From assembly GCF_005577435.1 (NCBI RefSeq), contig NZ_CP040396.1, forward strand, positions 2,670,501 to 2,734,500: DNA of 64,000 bases, read 5' to 3'. Origin of the DNA: Paenibacillus algicola. GTDB taxonomy: Bacteria; Bacillota; Bacilli; Paenibacillales; Paenibacillaceae. The stretch's first letter is position 1. The number at the start of each line of letters is the position of its first letter. The notes under the pieces are model-generated. The model was not told the origin of the DNA. It saw only the letters and a program-made list of their open reading frames with translations, and ran no database searches. This document shows, piece after piece, positions 8,444 to 18,492 of this stretch. Position numbers and translations under genes: made by a program.

Positions 8444-10543
8444 TTAAAAATCTGAACCGTCCTCCGGCTCTTCCATCATTTCAGAATGATCGCAGGACGT
8501 ACATTGCAGCTTAATTCCTTGTCTCGTCTTCTTCTCCGTCATCAGGCTGCTGCAATTCGGGCAGGGCTTCAGTGACGGTTTATCCCACGAAACGTATTCA
8601 CATTCCGGATATCTGTCACAGCCATAAAACACCCGGCCTTTCTTACTGCGCCGTTCCACGACATGGCCTTCCTTACAGCTCGGGCAGGTTACTCCAATGT
8701 CCTTAATGATCGGCTTCGTATTCCGGCAATCTGGAAACCCGGAGCAGGCCAGAAACTTGCCGAATCTGCCAAGCTTGTACACTAGCGGCTTGCCGCACTT
8801 CTCGCAGATTTCATCAGAGACCTCATCTTCAATCTCAATCTCTTTCATCTCTTCCTCAGCTACCGTAAGACGTTTCTCAAAGGACTTGTAGAACTCTCCA
8901 AGAACCTTTACCCAATCCTCCGCGCCTTCTTCTACATGGTCGAGGTCCTCTTCCATATTGGCTGTAAACTCTACGTTCAGAATCTCCGGGAAAAATTGCT
9001 CCATCTGCTCGATGACCAATTCACCGAGCTCGGTAGGCATAAATTTCTTCTCTTCAATTGCGACATAGCCGCGCTTCTGAATCGTTTCCAGCGTTGGCGC
9101 GTAAGTGCTTGGTCTGCCAATGCCGAGCTCCTCCAGCGTGCGGACGAGCCGTGCCTCGCTATACCTTGGCGGTGGCTGTGTAAAATGCTGCTTCGGTTCA
9201 ATGCTGTCATGTTCCAGCTTGTCACCGGACTGCAGAGCAGGAAGAAAGTTCTCTTCTTCTGTCGTACCGTCATCATTCCCTTCCACATATACCTTCATGA
9301 AGCCCGGGAACCGAACCTTCGATCCCGTTGCCCGGAAGGTTGCCCGGCCTGCAGCAATATCTACAGACATCGTATCCAGGATTGCGGACGCCATCTGGCT
9401 CGCAATAAACCGATCCCAAATCAGCTTGTACAGCCTCATCTGATCACGGCTCATGAATGGCTTCATGCTCTCCGGATCACGCTCGATCGAGGTCGGACGA
9501 ATAGCTTCATGCGCATCCTGAGCATTAGAAGCTTTCTTGGCATATTGACGCGGGCTTTCTGGCACATAATCCGTACCATATTTACCCGTAATAAATTCCT
9601 TGGCTTCACCCTGGGCGGTCTCCGAGATCCGCGTGGAGTCCGTTCTCATATAGGTGATCAAGCCGACCGTTCCCTCTTTCCCCAGCTCTACGCCCTCATA
9701 CAGCTGCTGGGCCACCGACATCGTCTTTGCCGCGCGGAAGCCCAGCTTCCGTGCTGCCTCCTGCTGCAAAGAAGAAGTCGTAAATGGAGGCGACGGGTGA
9801 CGCTGGCGCTCTCGTTCCTTCACTTCACTCACTTCAAAGGAAGCCTTCTGAATGATCGAAAGCACCTCGTTAACATCCTGCTCGCTGCCCAGCTCCTTCT
9901 TGCTGCCGTCCAGCTTATGAAATTTGGCGTCGAAAGCACTGCCCTTCACCGCCAGCTTCGCTGTAATCGTCCAATATTCCTCAGGTACGAAAGCGCTGAT
10001 CTCATGCTCCCGATCCAGAATAATCTTGACCGCAACGGACTGAACACGGCCGGCAGAGAGCCCCTTCTTCACTTTTTTCCACAGCAGAGGGCTGATCTTG
10101 TATCCCACAAGGCGATCCAGAATCCGCCGCGCCTGCTGTGCGTTTACTAAATCCATATTAATTTTACGCGGTGTTTTGAATGCATCCTTCACCGCCGTCT
10201 TGGTAATTTCATTAAATACGACTCTCAGGCTTTGAGTTTCGTCTAGTTCAAGCGCATGCGCCAAATGCCAGGCAATGGCCTCTCCTTCGCGATCGGGGTC
10301 AGCTGCCAGGTATACTTTTTTCACTTTTTTACTGGCATCCTTCAGCTCTTTAAGAACCGAACCTTTTCCGCGGATCGTAATATATTTCGGGTTGAAATCG
10401 TTTTCGACCTCAACGCCGATTTGGCTCTTCGGCAGATCACGAACATGGCCCATTGAAGCCTTCACGATATATTTGCTGCCGAGATATTTGCCAATCGTTT
10501 TCGCCTTGGCCGGCGATTCGACGATGACGAGTGAATCCGCCAC
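8444..10543 (-). CDS. topA: DNA topoisomerase I
   Basis: TopA relaxes negative supercoils by single-strand passage. It has the N-terminal TOPRIM domain ([30 protein letters not shown]) and the active-site tyrosine near residue 298 in [13 protein letters not shown]. Three C-terminal zinc-ribbon repeats follow ([24 protein letters not shown]). The start is placed at GTG 10543 (VADSLVIV) since GGAGGAGG lies about 8 bases upstream. A TTG at 10561 inside that ribosome site would add six residues and is unlikely. The protein is 699 residues. Confidence 0.97.
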   Translation of the reverse strand: MADSLVIVESPAKAKTIGKYLGSKYIVKASMGHVRDLPKSQIGVEVENDFNPKYITIRGKGSVLKELKDASKKVKKVYLAADPDREGEAIAWHLAHALELDETQSLRVVFNEITKTAVKDAFKTPRKINMDLVNAQQARRILDRLVGYKISPLLWKKVKKGLSAGRVQSVAVKIILDREHEISAFVPEEYWTITAKLAVKGSAFDAKFHKLDGSKKELGSEQDVNEVLSIIQKASFEVSEVKERERQRHPSPPFTTSSLQQEAARKLGFRAAKTMSVAQQLYEGVELGKEGTVGLITYMRTDSTRISETAQGEAKEFITGKYGTDYVPESPRQYAKKASNAQDAHEAIRPTSIERDPESMKPFMSRDQMRLYKLIWDRFIASQMASAILDTMSVDIAAGRATFRATGSKVRFPGFMKVYVEGNDDGTTEEENFLPALQSGDKLEHDSIEPKQHFTQPPPRYSEARLVRTLEELGIGRPSTYAPTLETIQKRGYVAIEEKKFMPTELGELVIEQMEQFFPEILNVEFTANMEEDLDHVEEGAEDWVKVLGEFYKSFEKRLTVAEEEMKEIEIEDEVSDEICEKCGKPLVYKLGRFGKFLACSGFPDCRNTKPIIKDIGVTCPSCKEGHVVERRSKKGRVFYGCDRYPECEYVSWDKPSLKPCPNCSSLMTEKKTRQGIKLQCTSCDHSEMMEEPEDGSDF

Positions 10544-10575
10544 AGGTTCATCCTCCTCCAAAAGTTAACTACCTA

Positions 10576-11709
10576 TTATATTAGTTTATATATAGCACCG
10601 GGTAATTGGGTAATTTGCTTTTTTATGATTAAAGATAACAGAACTGAATGCAAAAGTCCAAATTCCCACCGGGTACGCTCCAGCAGCTCATCCACAGATC
10701 CGGGACCCTGCTGCAACATATGGTATAGTTCCATTTCCTCTTTTGTCAACCCATCGACACTGCTGGCATAATCTTTTGTGTATGTATGGGCACCTACAGA
10801 AGACTTCTCCGCAGCCTCCTTCAGCTGGCGCTGATACTCTTCTGTAATATCCTCAATCCCGGTAACCAGCTTGGCACCCTGCTTGATCAGCTCAAGCGTT
10901 CCTCTGCTTTTGGGGGAAGTGATTGGACCCGGAACTGCAAAAACATCCCGTCCTGCTTCCAGCGCTGCATCCGACGTAATTAAAGAGCCGCTTCGAATGT
11001 CGGCCTCTACCACGAGCGTTCCCAATGTAATCCCGGCAATAATCCGGTTGCGCTGTGGAAAATAGCCCGGATGGGCCCCGGTGCCTGGCGGATATTCCGA
11101 TAACAGCAGTCCTTGTTGAGCGATTTCTTCATATAAGGTACGATTCTCCGGCGGATAAATCGTATCCACGCCCGCACCCAGGACGGCAATAGTCTTTCCG
11201 TTCTGCTTTAGCGCTGCAGCATGGGCGATGCTGTCAATACCGCGGGCAAGGCCGCTGACAATAGTCACTCCTTTTATAACTAGATCCTCCGTCAGCAGCG
11301 TGGCTACTTTGCGTCCATACGCCGTTGGAACGCGGGTGCCCACCACGGCAAGCGACGGACCGTTCAGTAAATCCAGGCTTCCGCGGGCATACATGACCCA
11401 AGGCGGCCGGGGAGAAGACTTTAACATATCCGGATACATGGAATCAAGAATACAGATCACCCTGATTCCCTCATTCTGCTCCTTCGACAGCCGATTGCCT
11501 GCGTTCTCGACAGCCTCTGCAAAATGTAGGGACAGCCGATGAGCAGCCTCGACACGAATCCCCATCGCCGTCCAATCCTTGACTCCATAACTGCACATGT
11601 CCATATGCAAGCCAGAAGCATAGAGATTATCTATCGTTTTCCAGCCAATACCTTCCGTTTCATGCAAAGCTACCAGCATTGCTTTTTCGTACCGCGGACT
11701 TGTTGACAT
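10576..11709 (-). CDS. dprA: DNA-processing protein DprA (Smf)
   Basis: DprA loads RecA onto incoming single-stranded DNA during transformation. The Rossmann-like core shows VVGTRVPTAYG, SGLARGIDSIAHAAAL, PPGTGAHPGYFPQRNRIIAG and VEADIRSGSLITSDAALE. The N-terminal helical region and a C-terminal winged-helix-like tail are present. The start is ATG 11709 (MSTSPRYEKAM) behind GGGAGGA with a 6-base spacer; the frame continues 20 codons upstream without a ribosome site. The comM homologue, also linked to transformation, is about 3 kb away on the other strand. Confidence 0.95.
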   Translation of the reverse strand: MSTSPRYEKAMLVALHETEGIGWKTIDNLYASGLHMDMCSYGVKDWTAMGIRVEAAHRLSLHFAEAVENAGNRLSKEQNEGIRVICILDSMYPDMLKSSPRPPWVMYARGSLDLLNGPSLAVVGTRVPTAYGRKVATLLTEDLVIKGVTIVSGLARGIDSIAHAAALKQNGKTIAVLGAGVDTIYPPENRTLYEEIAQQGLLLSEYPPGTGAHPGYFPQRNRIIAGITLGTLVVEADIRSGSLITSDAALEAGRDVFAVPGPITSPKSRGTLELIKQGAKLVTGIEDITEEYQRQLKEAAEKSSVGAHTYTKDYASSVDGLTKEEMELYHMLQQGPGSVDELLERTRWEFGLLHSVLLSLIIKKQITQLPGAIYKLI

Positions 11710-11749
11710 AGCTATTCCTCCCATATATATAGTAGTAAAAAAACGCAAA

Positions 11750-11789
11750 AAGCAACCCTTCATTTCCATCAGGAAATAAAAGGTTGCTT
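11750..11789 (-). terminator. Terminator after sucCD
   Basis: On the minus strand AAGCAACC pairs with GGTTGCTT, followed by TTTGCGTTTTTTT. It lies between the sucD stop and the dprA start, so dprA is probably transcribed from its own promoter. Confidence 0.75.
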
Positions 11790-11840
11790 ACCTGTACTGC
11801 GATTGTTTAACTATTGCGATGTAGAAGCATTCAATTCATC

Positions 11841-12770
11841 CTAGTGCGTTGTGCAGAGATTCAGAATGCCCTTCTCTTCCAGAACGCTAACCAAGGTGGA
11901 GCCCATCTCGGATGGTGTTGGCGCAACCTTGATGCCGCAGGATTCCAGAACGGAAATCTTCTCGCTTGCTGTACCTTTACCGCCGGAAATAATCGCACCG
12001 GCATGTCCCATGCGCTTTCCTGGAGGCGCTGTTGCGCCACCAATGAAGCCAACGACAGGCTTGGTCATGTTCACTTTGATCCACTCCGCCGCTTCTTCCT
12101 CTGCGGTTCCGCCGATTTCCCCGATCATAATCACGGCTTTTGTCTGAGGATCCTCATTGAAAAGCTTCAGGATGTCGATAAATTCAGAGCCCTTCACCGG
12201 GTCTCCACCGATACCGACAGCGGAGGACTGGCCAATACCGCGAGCCGACAGCTGATGAACCGCTTCATAAGTCAGCGTTCCGCTTCGGGAAACGACACCA
12301 ACATGACCTGGCATGTGAATATATCCAGGCATAATACCGATCTTGCACTCGCCTGGTGTGATCACACCTGGGCAGTTAGGGCCGATCAGGCGGGTTTTCT
12401 TGCCTTCCATGTAACGGGAAACCTTCACCATATCAAGCACCGGAATGCCTTCAGTAATACAGATGACAAGCTCCATCTCAGCGTCGACCGCTTCCATGAT
12501 GGAGTCGGCTGCAAATGCTGGAGGTACATAAATGACGCTTGCTGTAGCGCCTGTAGCTGCTTTGGCTTCCTCTACGGTATTAAATACCGGCAGGCTCACC
12601 AGTTCGCCATTCTCCAGTGTAATCTCTACTTGAGTTCCACCTTTGCCCGGAGAAGTTCCTCCTACCATCTGCGTGCCGTAATCGAGCGCGCCTTTGGCAT
12701 GAAACAAAGCCGTCTTGCCGGTAATTCCTTGGGTAATCACTTTTGTATTCTTGTCGACCAAAATACTCAC
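11841..12770 (-). CDS. sucD: Succinyl-CoA synthetase alpha subunit
   Basis: The alpha subunit binds CoA and carries the phosphohistidine of the TCA-cycle enzyme that converts succinyl-CoA to succinate with nucleotide phosphorylation. It has the CoA-binding N-terminus ([18 protein letters not shown]) and the ligase signature with the active histidine in [19 protein letters not shown]. The 309-residue length fits. The start is GTG. It follows sucC by 104 bases. Confidence 0.97.
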   Translation of the reverse strand: MSILVDKNTKVITQGITGKTALFHAKGALDYGTQMVGGTSPGKGGTQVEITLENGELVSLPVFNTVEEAKAATGATASVIYVPPAFAADSIMEAVDAEMELVICITEGIPVLDMVKVSRYMEGKKTRLIGPNCPGVITPGECKIGIMPGYIHMPGHVGVVSRSGTLTYEAVHQLSARGIGQSSAVGIGGDPVKGSEFIDILKLFNEDPQTKAVIMIGEIGGTAEEEAAEWIKVNMTKPVVGFIGGATAPPGKRMGHAGAIISGGKGTASEKISVLESCGIKVAPTPSEMGSTLVSVLEEKGILNLCTTH

Positions 12771-12874
12771 GATTGATTCACATCCCCTAACTGTTATTTG
12801 AAAAGGACAGCAATCGCACGGACGGAATGTTTCTTCCTTCGTGCCTCACATGCATGCTTCTGCAGGAATGAATA

Positions 12875-14035
12875 TTATTGAACGAGAGAAACGATCTTCT
12901 GCGCTCCATCCGCCATTGAATCAGCAGGTACAATATTCAGTCCGGATTCGGCCAGAATCTGTTTGCCCAGATCCACGTTTGTTCCTTCCAGACGCACAAC
13001 GAGAGGGCGAGTAAGTCCGATCTGCTTGGCCGCTTCCACAACACCGGTAGCAATAACGTCACAACGCATAATGCCGCCAAAAATGTTGACGAAAATTCCT
13101 TTAACCTGTGGATCAGACAGAATGATCTTGAAAGCTTCGGTTACCTTCTCCGTTGTAGCACCGCCCCCAACATCAAGGAAGTTCGCAGGGTCGCCGCCAT
13201 AGTATTTAATGATGTCCATGGTTGCCATCGCCAATCCGGCTCCGTTAACCATACATCCGATATTTCCGTCCAAAGCTATGTAGCTGAGATCGTATTTGGA
13301 CGCTTCGATTTCCTTCTCATCCTCTTCTTCCAGATCGCGCAGCTCCTGAATGTCCTTATGACGGAACAAGGCGTTGGAATCGAAATTCAGCTTCGCATCC
13401 AGAGCCATAACATTCCCGTCTCCGGTTACAACCAGTGGATTGATCTCGGCAATCGAGCAGTCCTTTTCGACAAATGCAGTGTAAAGCGCAATCATAAATT
13501 GAGCGGCCTTATTGACCAGCTCTTTCGGAATGTTGATGGCATAAGCCAGCTTCCGTGCCTGGAACATCTGCATACCTACCGCAGGATCGATAACCTCTTT
13601 AAAGATCTTCTCCGGCGTTGCAGCTGCTACCTCTTCAATCTCGGTGCCGCCTTCTTCCGATGCCATCATGACTACACGTCCTGTACCTCGGTCCACAACG
13701 ACGCCGACGTAATATTCCTTGCGGATATCACAGCCTTCTTCGATAAGCAAGCGCTTAACTTGCTTGCCTTCCGGTCCTGTCTGATGTGTTACGAGCACTT
13801 TGCCCAGGATTTCCTCTGCATAAGCACGTACTTCATCCAGGCTCTTCGCTACTTTAACACCGCCCGCTTTACCGCGGCCGCCTGCGTGAATTTGAGCCTT
13901 CACCACTGTAACCGGGCTGCCGAGTGCTTGAGCGGCCTCCACAGCTTCATCCACCGTGAATGCTACTTTTCCGTTTGGAACGACTACTCCATATTGCTTC
14001 AGTACTTGTTTTCCTTGATATTCATGGATATTCAT
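12875..14035 (-). CDS. sucC: Succinyl-CoA synthetase beta subunit (ADP-forming type)
   Basis: The beta subunit carries the ATP-grasp fold and forms the nucleotide-binding half of the enzyme. It begins [20 protein letters not shown], contains [15 protein letters not shown] in the ATP-grasp, and the [17 protein letters not shown] and [16 protein letters not shown] signatures. It is 386 residues long, with AGGAGGATTCCAGA before the ATG. It is the promoter-proximal gene of the pair. Confidence 0.98.
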   Translation of the reverse strand: MNIHEYQGKQVLKQYGVVVPNGKVAFTVDEAVEAAQALGSPVTVVKAQIHAGGRGKAGGVKVAKSLDEVRAYAEEILGKVLVTHQTGPEGKQVKRLLIEEGCDIRKEYYVGVVVDRGTGRVVMMASEEGGTEIEEVAAATPEKIFKEVIDPAVGMQMFQARKLAYAINIPKELVNKAAQFMIALYTAFVEKDCSIAEINPLVVTGDGNVMALDAKLNFDSNALFRHKDIQELRDLEEEDEKEIEASKYDLSYIALDGNIGCMVNGAGLAMATMDIIKYYGGDPANFLDVGGGATTEKVTEAFKIILSDPQVKGIFVNIFGGIMRCDVIATGVVEAAKQIGLTRPLVVRLEGTNVDLGKQILAESGLNIVPADSMADGAQKIVSLVQ

Positions 14036-14099
14036 TCTGGAATCCTCCTATCAAACTGACTGGAACAAGGCCTTTTTCACCTATACTTAAACCCAAGCT

Positions 14100-14128
14100 A
14101 TTGTAACACGATTTTAAAACGCTTACCT
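14100..14128 (-). promoter_or_regulatory. Candidate sucC promoter with weak cre-like element
   Basis: On the minus strand a -10 TACAAT (14105-14100) lies about 65 bases upstream of sucC. The -35 region (AGGTAA) is weak. It is overlapped by GGTAAGCGTTTTAA (14127-14114), which matches the CcpA cre consensus except at two conserved positions. Catabolite control of sucCD would be plausible, but this is only a pattern match. Confidence 0.3.
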
Positions 14129-14249
14129 TAAAAATCGCTTCAGCCATCTAAAGTATTTTGATATGGATATGATTCATTCTAGAGAATATTTGGGAAAATA
14201 AGTTATTTAATGAATGGATTTTCCTTAATTGTAGATCAAAGAGATCTCC

Positions 14250-14360
14250 TTAGTGCTTCTTCGTTCGAAGTATAAGATAGAGGATAATGCCTAGAATTGT
14301 TCCCAGCAGCGCTGCCGGTACAAATAAAAATAGAAACACATTGCTCCATACTATGGTCAA
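14250..14360 (-). CDS. Small hydrophobic membrane protein of unknown function
   Basis: A 36-codon ORF starts at TTG 14360, about 10 bases after AAAGGGG, and ends at TAA 14252-14250. The product is almost entirely one membrane helix (VFLFLFVPAALLGTILGII) followed by the basic tail LRTKKH, the layout of a single-pass small membrane protein with a cytoplasmic C-terminus. It lies alone in the 500-base gap between sucC and comM. I do not recognise a family. The TTG start is the weak point, although the clean helix-plus-basic-tail pattern supports translation. Confidence 0.45.
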   Translation of the reverse strand: MTIVWSNVFLFLFVPAALLGTILGIILYLILRTKKH

Positions 14361-14504
14361 CGGATCCCAGCCCCTTTCAGGTGTTGCTCTCGATCAGTCA
14401 GCATCGAAAGCTTTACACCTATAACACTTGTAAGGAGATGGTAGTTACGGTTAAATAATAATTACTAATAAAACAATATTGAGCTACGGCTAACTACGTT
14501 TATG

Positions 14505-14536
14505 TTGACTTTAAATCCACCTTTTCTTACTATAAT
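14505..14536 (+). promoter_or_regulatory. Candidate comM promoter
   Basis: A perfect TATAAT (14531-14536) is preceded by TTGACT (14505-14510) at a 20-base spacing, longer than ideal. A transcript from this -10 would start near 14543, just before the leader hairpin. Confidence 0.45.
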
Positions 14537-14556
14537 AGGTATCTATGAAAATAAGG

Positions 14557-14628
14557 AAGCACCTTTTTTCTGATGCAACCCCACTTTTGACGTGCAAAAG
14601 TGAAATGGATCTCAGAGAGAAGGTGCTT
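14557..14628 (+). promoter_or_regulatory. Leader hairpin sequestering the comM ribosome site
   Basis: Positions 14557-14571 pair with 14614-14628 in a 15-base-pair stem (two G-U pairs), with an inner 7-base-pair hairpin at 14582-14602 (CACTTTT/AAAAGTG). The 3' arm contains the likely ribosome site GAGAAGGTG and runs into TTTTAT just before the ATG at 14632. It could act as an attenuator or as a translational block. This is read directly from the sequence; no known riboswitch class is recognised. Confidence 0.55.
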
Positions 14629-14631
14629 TTT

Positions 14632-16254
14632 ATGTATGGCAAGCTGCACAGCGCATGCTTGTATGGCATTGAGGGGGTACCCATTCAGGTTGAAGTAGAT
14701 CTGGCTAATGGCCTGCCCCAAACTAACATTATCGGATTGCCGGACTCCTCGATTCGAGAATCCGTCGAACGGGTAAGGGCTGCGATCAAGAACTGCGGCT
14801 TCACCTATCCTTTGCAGCGGATTACTGTCAATCTTGCTCCGGCTGATTTACGGAAAGAGGGCGCCGCCTTTGACTTGGCAGTTGCTCTCGGGATTCTGAC
14901 CACGAGCGAACAGCTGGTGCTCCCGGCAGCAGAGAAGCTGCTCATCATCGGAGAGCTCGCACTTGACGGTAGTCTTCGCCCGGTAAAGGGAGCGCTGTCC
15001 ATCGCAGAAGCAGCGAGAACCAAAGGCTTTCAAGGCATTCTGCTGCCGCAGGCCAACGCGCAGGAAGCGTCTCTGATTCAGGGCATACCTATTTATAGCC
15101 TGGAGCATCTCAGTCAGCTGCTGGAGACCTGTTCCAGCTCAAGTGAGAACATAGCGAAGACGGAGGCAGCTACGTCATCACGCAAGGGACGGCCTCCTGT
15201 TGTGGATCTTGGAAGGCTTACCTTTGACTCTTCTTCTGCCTCTGGGACGGTCCCTTCATCTGCAGAATCTGCGTTTGCAGAGGACTACAGTGATGTCTAC
15301 GGTCAACTGCATGTCAAGCGAGCGATGACCATTGCTGCTGCAGGCATGCATAATCTCATTCTTATTGGTCCGCCCGGCACCGGGAAGACGATGCTGATCA
15401 AGCGGCTGCCGACTATTTTACCAGAGCTTGGTGAAGAGGAAGCGCTGGAGGCGACCAAAATTTTCAGCGCCGCCGGCAAGCTGAAGCAGGATGATGCGCT
15501 GCTCCGCAAGCGCCCTTTTCGCTCTCCTCATCATACGATCTCTCCCGGCGGCCTCATTGGTGGAGGAGGAATACCGAAGCCCGGCGAGGTTAGCCTGGCT
15601 CACCGCGGCGTACTGTTTCTGGATGAGCTGCCGGAATTTTCGCGCAGCGTCCTGGAAGTGCTTCGCCAGCCGCTGGAGGATTATGAGGTGACGATCAGCC
15701 GCTCCAGAGCCGTCTTTACGTACCCTGCCCGGTTTATGCTGGCTGCCTCGATGAATCCGTGTCCGTGCGGCTACTTCGGAGCTGAGCCGACAGGCCTTCA
15801 TCGGTGTACCTGCAGTCTTCCTAAAGTTTCAGCCTACCGTGCCAAAATATCCGGACCGCTGCTGGACCGCATCGATCTTCAAGTGGACGTACCAAGACCT
15901 AAAGAGCGCCCAAGTGAAAGCCAAGCCTTATCCTCTGCGGATATGAAGCAGCTTGTCCTGTCCGCCCGGGATATTCAGCTGAGCAGATACCGCCACACCC
16001 GCTTTTCATGGAACAGTGAGCTGCAGGGCAGCGCACTGCGTACCTTCGCCAAGCTGGAGCGAGAGGCTTCCGATCTGCTGGATACCACACTGGAAGCGCT
16101 GGGCCTGAGTATGAGAGCCTATGATCGTATCCTAAAAATATCAAGAACGATTGCCGATTTAGAGCATTCTGACATCATTCGCTTTACACATGTGGCAGAG
16201 GCTGTACAGTATCGCCAGCTGGATCTGTCACCCGTCAACCAGGAGGAGGTCTAA
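14632..16254 (+). CDS. comM: YifB/ComM-family Mg-chelatase-like AAA+ ATPase
   Basis: ComM is a hexameric helicase that promotes branch migration during natural transformation in Gram-negatives; YifB proteins share the architecture. The N-terminal Lon-like fold reads GIEGVPIQVEVDLANGLPQ. Walker A GPPGTGKTMLIKRL is near residue 245, with the chelatase-type FRSPHHTISPGGLIGGG, Walker B VLFLDELPEF and the MNPCPCGYFG cysteine motif. I start at ATG 14632 (MYGKLHSACLYG), giving 540 residues. The longer frame from 14545 would use the hairpin leader as coding sequence. It is the only plus-strand gene in the first 45 kb. Confidence 0.93.
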   Translation: MYGKLHSACLYGIEGVPIQVEVDLANGLPQTNIIGLPDSSIRESVERVRAAIKNCGFTYPLQRITVNLAPADLRKEGAAFDLAVALGILTTSEQLVLPAAEKLLIIGELALDGSLRPVKGALSIAEAARTKGFQGILLPQANAQEASLIQGIPIYSLEHLSQLLETCSSSSENIAKTEAATSSRKGRPPVVDLGRLTFDSSSASGTVPSSAESAFAEDYSDVYGQLHVKRAMTIAAAGMHNLILIGPPGTGKTMLIKRLPTILPELGEEEALEATKIFSAAGKLKQDDALLRKRPFRSPHHTISPGGLIGGGGIPKPGEVSLAHRGVLFLDELPEFSRSVLEVLRQPLEDYEVTISRSRAVFTYPARFMLAASMNPCPCGYFGAEPTGLHRCTCSLPKVSAYRAKISGPLLDRIDLQVDVPRPKERPSESQALSSADMKQLVLSARDIQLSRYRHTRFSWNSELQGSALRTFAKLEREASDLLDTTLEALGLSMRAYDRILKISRTIADLEHSDIIRFTHVAEAVQYRQLDLSPVNQEEV

Positions 16255-16264
16255 AGCATGTAAA

Positions 16265-16301
16265 AGCGCCGGCGGCGTCACAATGACGGCTGGCCGGCGC
16301 T
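16265..16301. terminator. Bidirectional terminator between comM and the biosynthetic operon
   Basis: AGCGCCGGC pairs with GCCGGCGCT across a 19-base loop. On the minus strand the stem is followed by TTTT, and on the plus strand by AATTATATA. It lies between two convergent genes. Confidence 0.7.
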
Positions 16302-16326
16302 AATTATATAGGGCTCGATATCAGGT

Positions 16327-17085
16327 TTAGAAAATTTGTGAATTATGGCCAAGTAATCGTCTGCGGCGGGGATTGGCGCGCGCAATGACATCTTCCGGCG
16401 CTTTATAAAACACATTGTTGTCGTGACTCAAATGGGGGACGATAAATTTTTTGCGATATATCACCTGCTGAACATACCTGGGCGAATGGCTCGTGTGAGG
16501 AGCACCGCGATGCCATATCTGGCTGTTAAACACCAGGCAGTCTCCTGCTTTAGCCAGAATGGATACCGGTCCCTGACCGTTATAGCTCTCAATATGCTCG
16601 GTAAATCCCAGATCCTTGCCGGCCCGGTGAGAACCCGGCACAACCTGGGTCGGTCCAAGCTCCTCGGTCACATCCTCCAAATAATAGAGGGCATTCATGA
16701 GATATACCGGTAATTGAATCCGTGCATCCAGCTCCACACCTTCAGGGAGCGGGAAAAATAACGCTTCGTCCACATGCCACTTGCTCACCGCATTATGATG
16801 CTGGGTTCTCATCCCGTTCATGCTGCTAAGCTGGCAGTCTTGACCCAACACCTCTTCAATAAATTCACTGATGACGGGATGATCCACAAGCTCCTCAAAC
16901 ACTTCCCCGTGCTCAAACATCGGACCCTGCAGCATAACACGTTCATCCTTGCCCTCAAAAGCAGCCATAATCCCGTGCTTGATCTGAGCGGTTTCTTCAG
17001 CGTTTAATACCCCCTCAAACAAAACATATCCGTCTCTGTGAAGCTGCTCCAGCTCTCTTGTAAATCGATCCGCTGCAATTTTCAT
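16327..17085 (-). CDS. Phytanoyl-CoA dioxygenase (PhyH)-family Fe(II)/2-oxoglutarate oxygenase
   Basis: The family hydroxylates unactivated carbons using Fe(II), O2 and 2-oxoglutarate and is common in natural-product pathways. The iron ligands are visible as HxD in KWHVDEALFF (about His104/Asp106) and a distal His in QIWHRGAPH (about His192). Arg203, 11 residues later (SPRYVQQV), is the probable 2-oxoglutarate anchor. The ATG at 17085 (MKIAADRF) is preferred; a GTG at 17100 abuts AAGG. It is the last gene of the four-gene operon, 63 bases after the ligase. The substrate is unknown; an acyl group on the neighbouring carrier protein is a reasonable guess. Confidence 0.85.
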   Translation of the reverse strand: MKIAADRFTRELEQLHRDGYVLFEGVLNAEETAQIKHGIMAAFEGKDERVMLQGPMFEHGEVFEELVDHPVISEFIEEVLGQDCQLSSMNGMRTQHHNAVSKWHVDEALFFPLPEGVELDARIQLPVYLMNALYYLEDVTEELGPTQVVPGSHRAGKDLGFTEHIESYNGQGPVSILAKAGDCLVFNSQIWHRGAPHTSHSPRYVQQVIYRKKFIVPHLSHDNNVFYKAPEDVIARANPRRRRLLGHNSQIF

Positions 17086-17148
17086 CTTTTCATGATCCAC
17101 CTTTCTAAATTGGCATTCATTTGTTGTATTCGTTACATGAATTAAGGA

Positions 17149-18492
17149 TTATAGGTTACGGAGCTTCTTCATCCGGCTTCCGGTCAGTGAATGCTCGGCG
17201 ATCACAATTTTTTGCGGTATTTTGTAAGCAGGAAGCCGATCTCTGCAATGCTCCCATACCTTCTGGCGCAGCTCGGCAAGCTTCATCTCTTCCCGGAGCG
17301 AGAGCGTGGCCTTGATCAGCTGTCCCGTAATTCCACTGGCCTCTCCGCTGACTACGGCTGCTTCTACAAAGGGAAGCTGCTGAAGCACATCCTCCACCTC
17401 CGCCGGGTACACCTTTTCGCCCCCGACATTGATCATTTCTGAACGCCGGCCCAGAATCCGGATAAAGCCCTCTTCCTCTAAAACTTCATCCCCCGTCTTC
17501 AACCAGCCGTCAGTCGTAAAGGGATCCGGTGCATTTAAATACCCCATCATGGTCCAGGGGGATTTGACTTCCAATAATCCATCCACAATCCGGTACTTCA
17601 CCTGCTCGCTTTGTATAGAAAAAGCTAATCCTTCTGAGCCGGCAGAGCGTGTCGGCAGTACTCCCAGCTCAGACATGCCATAGGCCTGATTCGTCTTGAC
17701 CCCAGGAAAGGCCTGATGCCAGGCTTTTAGTGTTGAGGGCGGCATCACCTCGGATCCGTAGGATACCACCTCTAGACTTGACAGATCATACGCCTCGTAC
17801 GTTTTACTCATGAGAAGGAGATTCATGAAGGTGGGAGAGACCGGCAGCGCCTGAATGCGGTGCTGTTCAATGGTTCGGCACACTTCTGATGGAGAGCGGT
17901 CCTTCAAAATATACAAGGTGCCGCCGCTGCTTAGCGTTCGGAGCATCGTATTCATCCCGCCGATATGATCCAGAAGCATGAAGGGAATCGTCTTGAGTGC
18001 TCTTCCCTCCCGCTCATACTTGGATAACAGGGCCGATGTCCGGTGCACTGCAGCTTTGCTCGCGCCGGAAGAGCCGGATGAAAAAATAATCAAGCCCCCG
18101 CTTTCTTCTCTTTGCAGCTGAAGGAGCAGCGGATGGGTCACCGTGAATCCCGGAGCCTCCAGGGCAAGAAGCCCTTCCCGCCCGGCGCTGCAGCGAAATG
18201 CAGCCTGTGTTAGAACCGCATATTCGATCCGCTTGGCTTCCGGGAGCTGTGCATCCATTACCGCAGTAATGCAGTTCATCTTCCAGAGTGCAAGGAGAGC
18301 GGCGACAGCCTCGGGGGAATATGGCTCTTCCAGCGTTACTATGGAGCCTGCCATCCCCTTCATTTGAACCTGCTGGCCGATGAAATGTATGTTCTGAAGC
18401 AGCCAGCCATACGTGTATATTTCATCATTGCAAACTAAAGCCGGTCGTTCCTTCCAGCGGGTGAACCGCTGCAGCAGCTCCTCACACTCCAT
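17149..18492 (-). CDS. AMP-dependent acyl ligase (ANL superfamily)
   Basis: The enzyme adenylates a carboxylic acid and passes it to a thiol. Motifs in order: A3 FSSGSSGASKAAVH, A5 QAYGMSELG, A7 WLKTGDEV, A8 RILGRRSEMINVGGEKVYP, and a C-terminal lysine in LTGSRMKKLRNL. The start at ATG 18492 gives 447 residues and overlaps the end of the upstream acyltransferase/carrier gene by 11 bases. At 447 residues it is short for an acyl-CoA synthetase, with a compact N-terminus. The likely thiol acceptor is the carrier domain encoded just upstream. The acid substrate cannot be read from the sequence. Confidence 0.88.
   Translation of the reverse strand: MECEELLQRFTRWKERPALVCNDEIYTYGWLLQNIHFIGQQVQMKGMAGSIVTLEEPYSPEAVAALLALWKMNCITAVMDAQLPEAKRIEYAVLTQAAFRCSAGREGLLALEAPGFTVTHPLLLQLQREESGGLIIFSSGSSGASKAAVHRTSALLSKYEREGRALKTIPFMLLDHIGGMNTMLRTLSSGGTLYILKDRSPSEVCRTIEQHRIQALPVSPTFMNLLLMSKTYEAYDLSSLEVVSYGSEVMPPSTLKAWHQAFPGVKTNQAYGMSELGVLPTRSAGSEGLAFSIQSEQVKYRIVDGLLEVKSPWTMMGYLNAPDPFTTDGWLKTGDEVLEEEGFIRILGRRSEMINVGGEKVYPAEVEDVLQQLPFVEAAVVSGEASGITGQLIKATLSLREEMKLAELRQKVWEHCRDRLPAYKIPQKIVIAEHSLTGSRMKKLRNL

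Noticed and set aside
8936..10150. Long plus-strand ORF (404 codons) opposite topA
   Set aside because: Lies entirely antisense to a certain gene, no ribosome site, His/Leu/Arg-rich composition typical of antisense frames.
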